A stretch of DNA of 39,544 bases from NCBI RefSeq assembly GCF_000765145.1, contig NZ_JMGA01000066.1, forward strand, positions 1 through 39,544, in the 5' to 3' direction. This document shows, piece by piece, positions 33,784 through 39,544 of this stretch. Origin of the DNA: Desulfosporosinus sp. HMP52 (GTDB lineage: Bacteria; Bacillota; Desulfitobacteriia; Desulfitobacteriales; Desulfitobacteriaceae). Under the pieces are notes generated by a model. It made no database searches. It had not been told where the DNA came from and saw only the letters and a program-made list of their open reading frames with translations. A program made the position numbers and the translations under genes. How positions within the stretch are numbered: position 1 is the stretch's first letter; each line of letters opens with the position of its first letter.

Positions 33784-36033
33784 ATGAGAATAATGACAAG
33801 GATAATCTCTATTTTCTTAATAATTTGCTACATCATCACGGTTGGAAATCCTGCTTATGATTATGCATCTACTTCTTATATAACATCAACTTCTGATCAA
33901 ACTATTACTACTACCCGACTTTTTGGCCAAACAAGGTATGAAACTGCCAAAGTAATTGCGGAAAATTATAAACAAGGGAAAGTCCGAAACGTTATCATTT
34001 GTGAAGGCAATGGGTTCACCGATGCATTATCCGCCAGCGTTTTAGCTCATAAAAAGGAAGCTCCTATTCTATTAGTTGATTCATCAGTTGATGGGTTTAA
34101 GGATGCTTATGAGTATATGGTACAACATCTGGATTCAACTGGGACGGTATATATCATTGGTGGAATTGGGGTTATTAGTAAGGAAGTTGAAACAAAACTT
34201 AATCTCCTTGGATTTAAAAAACTTGTTAGGATTGCTGGCAACAATAAGTATGATACATCTTATCAATTGGCAAATGCGCTTACAGATACAGCTGTATCTA
34301 CTGTAGTTATTTCCTCAGGCGAATCATACCCCGACGCTCTAAGCATTTCTAGTTTTGCTGCTAACAACGGTTGGCCCATATTGTTAACACCCCAAGATAC
34401 CCTTCCTGAGGAAGTCAAAAAATTTTTGTTAGAGAAAAAACCATCGAAAGTTTATATAACCGGAGGCGTCGGAGTAATTTCAGATAATGTTAAATCTCAA
34501 ATCAGTAATTTGCTGCCTAAGTCTAATGTAGAAAGGTTAGCAGGTTTAGACAGATTTGATACTAACGTAATTATAGCCCAGACCTTTAAACCGAATCCGT
34601 CGACAATTTATCTTACTACTGGATGTGATTTTGCAGATGCCTTAGCAGGTAGTGTGCTGGCAGCTAAAAAAGGTGATCCTATAATATTTATTAACCCTTT
34701 AACACCAACATTGCCTAAATCGATAGCCAGTTATTTTGGGAAACTTAATGCTTGTAATATTAGTCCAATTATCATTGCTTTTGGTAGTAATGAAGTTGTA
34801 TCGGATGAGATTCTAAAAAATTCAAGTGACTTGATTATAGGCACAGTGGAAGAAGATGATATCTATTATATAGAAGATATCACTTCAAACGTATTTCAGA
34901 ATGAAGCATTTGCATTACCAGCATCGGTACAAGCAAAGCTCTATAACAGCGAGATTAGTGATGTAACTGTTCAATGGAATCCTTTGACAGTTGATACAAG
35001 CAAAGTGGGGCTAAGTGTTTATGACGGAGTTGTAGATGGATATAGGAAAACAATTAGACTTAATCTTAAAATTCATCTTACAAACAACAAGCCCATAATT
35101 AATGCTTTTAATCACATAGAAACCCCAACTTACGAGGGTTCAGGTCAAGCAGTTCATCCAAGTGTTATAGATTTTCAAACAGAATATAGTTTTGAAACTT
35201 GGGGAGGATTTCGTTATTGGATGGCACTTACCCCTTATCCCTACTTCAATAGTGCCTTCGAAAATCCAAGCATTTTGGTCAGTAGCGATGGACTAAACTG
35301 GATTAGTCCACCCGGTATAAAAAATCCGTTGTTTTTTCAACCTGGTTCCTTGCGCAATCACTATAATTCCGACCCAGAATTAGTTTATGACCCGGATCAA
35401 AACACATTGATTCTTTACTGGCGTGAATGCAGGGAAAATGCATTTGAGAGAATATGGGTTGTAAAAATTAGTCCGGATTATAAGCAAAGTGAAAAAATAC
35501 TCTGCTTTGAAAAAGCTTGGGACTACCAAAAAAGCGGTCTAGTGCTATCTCCGACAATTTGGCGCAAGAATGCAAAAGAGTGGTATATGTGGACTACTGA
35601 CGGAAGATTATCAATGCAACTATATACATCGACAGATGGCATAACCTGGAGTTCAGGACAACCTTGTAGTGCTCCCTGGGATACATGGAATGGTGGGTAT
35701 ATTCCTTGGCATATAGCAGCTAAACCCAATCACCCCGAAAAAAGAATTGATTTTTTAATCTCTGGGTGGCCTATTAAAGGGACAATTCAAGATTGTCAAT
35801 TGCTCTACGCAACGGCACCGATGTCACAACCGAAAGAACTTAGTATGCCACTTCAGGAACCATTACTGCGACCTGGTGCTGGAGATACATGGGATAATGG
35901 TTACATTTACCGAAGCAGTTTTGTTCGGGAACCGGGAGATTCGACGAGATTCCGAATTTGGTATTCTGCTTGTTCGAAGCAGAAAACATGGCATATTGGG
36001 TATACCGAAGGAACGTTAACTAATCGGCAATAG
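33784..36033 (+). CDS. Secreted CWB2-repeat surface protein with Ig-like and propeller-like domains
   Basis: A 749-aa exported protein. A short signal peptide (~1-25) is followed by three cell-wall-binding-repeat-2 units (~40-350; each opens RLFGQTRYETA, RIAGNNKYDTS, RLAGLDRFDTN and contains DALS..A, PILL, VYIIGG), which anchor proteins non-covalently to the wall. A Big_4-like Ig domain (~365-430, ALPASVQAKLYN...VDTSKVGLSV) leads to a ~300-residue Trp-rich beta region with repeated SSDGLNW/STDGITW and DPELVYDPDQNTL motifs, resembling a GH43- or BNR-type beta-propeller. Carbohydrate binding or cleavage is plausible, not shown. AGAAGGAG precedes the ATG. Its last 14 bp overlap the convergent regulator gene. 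Confidence 0.85.
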   Translation: MRIMTRIISIFLIICYIITVGNPAYDYASTSYITSTSDQTITTTRLFGQTRYETAKVIAENYKQGKVRNVIICEGNGFTDALSASVLAHKKEAPILLVDSSVDGFKDAYEYMVQHLDSTGTVYIIGGIGVISKEVETKLNLLGFKKLVRIAGNNKYDTSYQLANALTDTAVSTVVISSGESYPDALSISSFAANNGWPILLTPQDTLPEEVKKFLLEKKPSKVYITGGVGVISDNVKSQISNLLPKSNVERLAGLDRFDTNVIIAQTFKPNPSTIYLTTGCDFADALAGSVLAAKKGDPIIFINPLTPTLPKSIASYFGKLNACNISPIIIAFGSNEVVSDEILKNSSDLIIGTVEEDDIYYIEDITSNVFQNEAFALPASVQAKLYNSEISDVTVQWNPLTVDTSKVGLSVYDGVVDGYRKTIRLNLKIHLTNNKPIINAFNHIETPTYEGSGQAVHPSVIDFQTEYSFETWGGFRYWMALTPYPYFNSAFENPSILVSSDGLNWISPPGIKNPLFFQPGSLRNHYNSDPELVYDPDQNTLILYWRECRENAFERIWVVKISPDYKQSEKILCFEKAWDYQKSGLVLSPTIWRKNAKEWYMWTTDGRLSMQLYTSTDGITWSSGQPCSAPWDTWNGGYIPWHIAAKPNHPEKRIDFLISGWPIKGTIQDCQLLYATAPMSQPKELSMPLQEPLLRPGAGDTWDNGYIYRSSFVREPGDSTRFRIWYSACSKQKTWHIGYTEGTLTNRQ

Positions 36034-37609
36034 GGCACTGGTTTTTTGTGGATTGTATTCCTTCTAAACTGTGGGCAACTTCCTTCAATTTTGTAAGAGA
36101 AAAATTTCGTTTTTGGGAACTCTTTGATTCCTTATTTAAGAGAACCTGCAAATAATCCCAAAAGGCAGCCGTAATATTGCTTTCGTTAATAGCAAAAACA
36201 ACTAAAGGAGCTGAAGTCTTGACTACAAATAAGCCCACATCTTCCCTGACATAAATCGTAACTCCCTCCAAGTGTTTATCCTTCGTTAAATATACAGAAA
36301 AGTTTTCATTGGTCTCAAGGAGATGAATAACACCGTGCAAATGTTGAAGGTATTCATCCGGAGTATAGAATAGCTGGGTTTCGCTGAGGGCATCAGAAAA
36401 GTTTACTGCTACCTCACCAGCTAAAATCTGCTCAGGATTTGGCAGAGAGCAGATTACCGTAAAGCGGTATTTTGGGATATCTTCCAAAAACCTTCCTAAT
36501 CGTATTTGATGAAGAGCCAACAATTGTTCTCTTCGGGACCTTTCTATTCGGGTCAAGATGCTGATCGCCACAGAAGGCGGCATGGTAATACTCGTGAGGC
36601 CATCTGCCTTTATAATGGTATTGTTTTTTTCATCCTCAAACTCATCCAGCAGTGAAAGATACTCACGGTTATCACTATTATTGGACGGAGTGGATATGTG
36701 CATCAAAGGACGACAAAGATGCAGAAAATCCAGAAATTCTTCTGACAACGCCTGAACTGTTTTGTGATTGGTGAAAAGGAAATTTGCTGCGTTTTTTGTC
36801 TTGCTTTCCACAGAAGAGGAGGTAACTGCTGCAGGGGTATCCGGAGCTACGAAGAAGGTCTGGCGGAATAAGCCGTCTTTGCTTTTGGCATAGTAATAGG
36901 GTTCTATGGCACCGGTCATATAAAGAGGCACCCAATGTTGAATGCCCAACATCATTTCATCAAAATTGCGGTTTGTGGAATGGATCATTTTTATCCGGTT
37001 GCCCTTTTTTAAAACTTGCACAAGCATTGATACCCATTGAGCAGTGAACTCTCGGTCACGAGTTAGCCACTCCATGTCCTCATCGCTGTAAAGAAACAGT
37101 GTTTGAGGGCATTTGCTTTTTAAAACCAGGGACAAAAAAGTAAATGCAGCGGTTTGTTTACCCTTAACCCCATAGAACACTTCATTTTCTGAAGTGATAA
37201 TTGGTATATTGGCATTTTCAATAACTGAGCTAGGTTCCGATTTTTTGAATTTAAAATTAATTACTGTCTCGAGAAAGGAATTAATTGAATCAGTAGACGA
37301 TGACTCTTTTTCATTAAGCCATTCATAAATGATTATTTCTAAGGGTTGTGATAATTCCGTTTCTGTTGCTTGGATTTGTGAACTGTGGACAATAGCTTCC
37401 CGAAGGCTGACTTTTTGACAGTCGTTTCCGCACTTCCGGGCAAAGTATTCAGCCATAGCCTGTAGGTAGGTAACATTTTTGGCTGGAGTTCGGTTGCCTC
37501 GGCGTAAACGACTGATAAATGACGCATCCAGGGCAATATTGCGAGCCAAAAGAATGTTGGAAGTTTTGGTAATTTGCATGAGAAGATCGAGCTTTTCTGC
37601 AAAGGTCAA
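36020..37609 (-). CDS. HTH-domain regulatory protein with large unknown C-terminal part
   Basis: A 529-aa protein. The first ~70 residues form a helix-turn-helix domain of the lambda-repressor/XRE type (SNILLARNIALDASFISRLRRGNRTPAKN), followed by about 450 residues I do not recognise (alpha/beta, Phe-rich; motif KGQTAAF-like and HSTNRNFDEM). It is probably a DNA-binding regulator of a lineage-specific family. The TTG at 37609 is chosen for the AGGGGTG 6 bp upstream; an ATG at 37639 has no ribosome site. Convergent 14-bp overlap with the surface-protein gene. Divergent from the 111-aa gene, with palindromic repeats between them. Confidence 0.72.
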   Translation of the reverse strand: MTFAEKLDLLMQITKTSNILLARNIALDASFISRLRRGNRTPAKNVTYLQAMAEYFARKCGNDCQKVSLREAIVHSSQIQATETELSQPLEIIIYEWLNEKESSSTDSINSFLETVINFKFKKSEPSSVIENANIPIITSENEVFYGVKGKQTAAFTFLSLVLKSKCPQTLFLYSDEDMEWLTRDREFTAQWVSMLVQVLKKGNRIKMIHSTNRNFDEMMLGIQHWVPLYMTGAIEPYYYAKSKDGLFRQTFFVAPDTPAAVTSSSVESKTKNAANFLFTNHKTVQALSEEFLDFLHLCRPLMHISTPSNNSDNREYLSLLDEFEDEKNNTIIKADGLTSITMPPSVAISILTRIERSRREQLLALHQIRLGRFLEDIPKYRFTVICSLPNPEQILAGEVAVNFSDALSETQLFYTPDEYLQHLHGVIHLLETNENFSVYLTKDKHLEGVTIYVREDVGLFVVKTSAPLVVFAINESNITAAFWDYLQVLLNKESKSSQKRNFSLTKLKEVAHSLEGIQSTKNQCPIAD

Positions 37610-37664
37610 TATAAGCACCCCTAAAGAAGATTCTATCATATTATTATAAAAAATTGTGAATTAT

Positions 37665-37749
37665 TTGGCATTAATCGTGCCAACAATTGTCAATGCCAAT
37701 TTCCACTTGGTAATTATTTCATGATCATAATTCTGATAAAATCATAATT
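37665..37749. promoter_or_regulatory. Operator-like repeats between divergent genes
   Basis: TTGGCATTAATCGTGCCAA (37665-37683) is a 6-7-6 palindrome; TTGGCATT (37665) can also pair with AATGCCAA (37692-37699). ATCATAATT occurs twice, at 37724 and 37741. Likely autoregulatory sites of the HTH protein. Confidence 0.45.
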
Positions 37750-37797
37750 GGTGTATCACAGTTGAGATTTTAAGTCCCTTATGTTAAGGAAAGAGAG

Positions 37798-38133
37798 GTG
37801 AAAGTCGAGCCGTGTTCACTCGACATTTCTTTGACTTTTAAAATTAAACTTAAAACGGGTTTCTTTAAAACTCAGCCTTATGATCTTATCCTTGGTAAGG
37901 GACAGATAATCCTGACTCCCCTGGAGGATAATTATGACAGATGCTTGGTAATCAATGGGGAGGATTTACAAGCTATTTGGATTATCATCAGAAATGTGTC
38001 GGCTGAACTGGAAATAATGACTGCAACCAATAGTTATATCGCTAGCTTTACTGATCATACTTACCTGGAAGAAGTATCGATTGTCTTAGCTAAAGAATTT
38101 GGCAGAAAAGTGATCCTTCAGGACGAATTTTAG
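37798..38133 (+). CDS. Hypothetical protein (111 aa)
   Basis: No family recognised. Soluble, mostly beta in the first 70 residues (LILGKGQIILTPLEDNY, a possible PH/GRAM-like barrel) and one C-terminal helix (EEVSIVLAKEFGRKVI). GTG start preceded by AAGGAAAG. Divergent from the HTH regulator, so it is a natural candidate for its control, and located 117 bp ahead of the kinase. Confidence 0.65.
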   Translation: MKVEPCSLDISLTFKIKLKTGFFKTQPYDLILGKGQIILTPLEDNYDRCLVINGEDLQAIWIIIRNVSAELEIMTATNSYIASFTDHTYLEEVSIVLAKEFGRKVILQDEF

Positions 38134-38250
38134 TTCGCAATTAAGGTAACCTATGGTCTGGATAACACTAATTTAAAGAAGCAGCGATATGCTCAAAGCG
38201 ATCACATCCATGTTATTGGAATTTTCAACAAGCAGAATCGGAGTGGTCTG

Positions 38251-39297
38251 ATGATAAATAATTCAGTTGAACAAGAAAATGAGCTATTGGATAAAGCATT
38301 CCGGGCAAGTCCTTGTTTAATGGCTATCAGTGCTATTGCGGACGGCCGTTATATCAAAGTCAACAAATGTTTTGAAGAAGCAACAGGTTTTCCTGCAGAA
38401 GAGGTAGTTGGTCGGACTTCAATTGAACTTAACATTTTCGATACTCTCAGTCGAACTAGAGTAGCAGAATTACTTATTAACCAAGGAACCCTAAAGAACA
38501 TAGAAGCTAGTTTTCGAACAAAAGATGGGAGTATTCGAATAGGTCTGTTTTCAGCTGAATTAATAGAGTTCAATGGTCAAAAATGTATTTTAAGTGTAGC
38601 CAATGATGTAACCGAATTAAGGAATTACGAAAAGGAAGTTTCGAAGCTTGAAAGAATGAACTTGATAGGACAAATTGCCGCCAGTATCGGACATGAGATT
38701 AGAAATCCCATGACGACGGTACGTGGATATCTCCAGCTATTGGGCGCGAAAGCGGATTATATGGCGGAGAAAGCGACCTTCGACCTTATGATCTCGGAGC
38801 TGGACCGCGCTAATGAGATTATCGCGGAGTTTCTCTCAGTGGCTAAAATGAAACAAAATAAACTAAAATCAAAAAATCTTAACGAAATCATCAGTAATTT
38901 ATACCCACTCATTGAGGCGGATGCCTTCACCCAAAATAAACAAATTTGTTTCATTCCAGGGGTGATTCCTGACTTGGAATTCTATGTAAAGGAGATTTCC
39001 CAACTAGTTCTTAATTTAACCCGCAATGGATTTGAGGCGATGGAAGAAAGAGGATGCCTTAATATTAGAACGTTTACAGAGGGTAAGAGGGTTGTTCTTC
39101 AGATTGAGGATGAGGGGAGCGGCATTTCTCCAGAATGCCTAAACAAGTTAGGAACGCCTTTCTTTACCACTAAAGATTATGGGACTGGATTAGGTTTGGC
39201 AACTTGCTACAAAATTGCAGAGAATCATAATGCTAAGATTCTCATCAATTCAAGTTCTAGTGGGACAAACATCGGTGTTCTTTTCCCTATAAGATAA
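38251..39297 (+). CDS. PAS-domain histidine kinase, sporulation-kinase-like
   Basis: A soluble 348-aa sensor kinase: one PAS domain (~15-125, RYIKVNKCFEEATGFPAEEVVGRT), a HisKA domain with His148 in the string ASIGHEIRNPMTTVRGYLQLL, and an HATPase domain with NLTRNGFEAM (N box), DEGSGI (G1) and GTGLGLATCYKI (G2). The HEIRNPMTTVRGYLQLL pattern and absence of a receiver or TM match the KinA/KinE-type orphan kinases that feed Spo0F/Spo0A in spore formers. GGAGTG lies 5 bp before the ATG. No response regulator follows in the window, which supports the orphan reading. The stimulus is unknown. Confidence 0.9.
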   Translation: MINNSVEQENELLDKAFRASPCLMAISAIADGRYIKVNKCFEEATGFPAEEVVGRTSIELNIFDTLSRTRVAELLINQGTLKNIEASFRTKDGSIRIGLFSAELIEFNGQKCILSVANDVTELRNYEKEVSKLERMNLIGQIAASIGHEIRNPMTTVRGYLQLLGAKADYMAEKATFDLMISELDRANEIIAEFLSVAKMKQNKLKSKNLNEIISNLYPLIEADAFTQNKQICFIPGVIPDLEFYVKEISQLVLNLTRNGFEAMEERGCLNIRTFTEGKRVVLQIEDEGSGISPECLNKLGTPFFTTKDYGTGLGLATCYKIAENHNAKILINSSSSGTNIGVLFPIR

Positions 39298-39370
39298 GCC
39301 TATGGCAGTGACAAGTGAATCGACCTGACAACCTTGGTTGATAGGACTGACGGAGGCAGGGGTAACCGGT

Positions 39371-39420
39371 CGGGCTTGTACCAAGAATCTTACGCGCGTA
39401 AGATTCTTGGTACAAGCCCG
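39371..39420. repeat. Perfect 50-bp palindrome with no spacer
   Basis: Left half 39371-39395 and right half 39396-39420 are exact reverse complements; the centre reads TACGCGCGTA. It lies 73 bp after the kinase gene and 117 bp before the next start codon. A hairpin terminator is possible but no T-run follows. Such perfect spacer-free palindromes are rare because they are unstable in vivo. Confidence 0.95.
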
Positions 39421-39537
39421 GGAAAAGGCTCTCTTATTTAGGGTGATGCAATAAATTTAATTGATTTAAACTGGAAATAATTATAAAATGACTAAAAGCA
39501 CTTTTACAATAAGCTATTAAAAGAGGGAGGACAATTT

Positions 39538-39544
39538 ATGGAAG
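39538..39544 (+). CDS. Start of a further gene, cut by the window edge
   Basis: ATG at 39538 is preceded by AGAGGGAGGAC, a strong ribosome site, with TTGATT/TATAAA promoter-like boxes near 39460-39487. Only seven bases lie in the window, so the product is unknown. Confidence 0.6.

Overview
This window looks like chromosome from an endospore-forming, low-to-moderate GC Clostridia/Peptococcaceae bacterium, most like Desulfosporosinus or Desulfitobacterium. The reasons are a Spo0E-family phosphatase, a sporulation-kinase-like histidine kinase, frequent TTG/GTG starts with strong GGAGG sites, many hairpin terminators, a TPP riboswitch of Firmicutes style, VanRS-like signalling genes and a cell-wall-binding-repeat (CWB2) surface protein. 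No rRNA, tRNA, IS element or CRISPR array was recognised. The genus is an inference from gene style, not from a marker gene.

Layout. 1-3083: a possible 3' gene end with a long hairpin, then a Cache-HAMP-PAS-GGDEF-HD-GYP c-di-GMP protein. 3147-6804: TPP riboswitch plus terminator controlling the overlapping thiamine salvage operon thiD-cytX-thiM-thiE. 7009-8069: a Spo0E-like phosphatase and an SDR oxidoreductase. 8070-9399: a 1.3 kb gene-free segment holding a strong promoter, a candidate ~150-nt structured RNA, an 18-unit array of a 16/17-bp repeat, a perfect 16-bp inverted repeat bounding that array, and a terminator. 9400-17236: AI-2E family membrane protein, acidic hypothetical, methyltransferase, DEDDh exonuclease, D-aminoacylase-like amidohydrolase, two tiny genes, an MBL-fold protein and a ferredoxin-nitroreductase. 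17249-24420: second MBL hydrolase, orphan DltD, double P-loop ATPase, hypotheticals, a TPR protein and a TerC/DUF475 membrane protein.

24741-28424 is a partial glycopeptide-response locus: vanZ-like, vanR, vanS and a serine D,D-carboxypeptidase, without vanH/vanA/vanX here. Three promoter regions in it carry TAAG half-sites repeated exactly every 11 bp, which reads as a VanR regulon. 28863-31353 is a histidine kinase with a CarH-like cobalamin-binding sensory module, followed by its probable OmpR-type response regulator; a chemoreceptor comes next. 33784-39297 holds a secreted CWB2/Ig-like/propeller-like protein, a divergent HTH-regulator/hypothetical pair with operator-like repeats, and a PAS histidine kinase. 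A perfect 50-bp palindrome and the first bases of another gene close the window.

The strongest candidates for something new are the non-coding repeat/RNA locus at 8219-9266, the cobalamin-sensing kinase, and the 11-bp-phased VanR sites with a ribosome-site-masking hairpin ahead of the carboxypeptidase. All functional statements come from reading motifs by eye; no database search or RNA folding was run.
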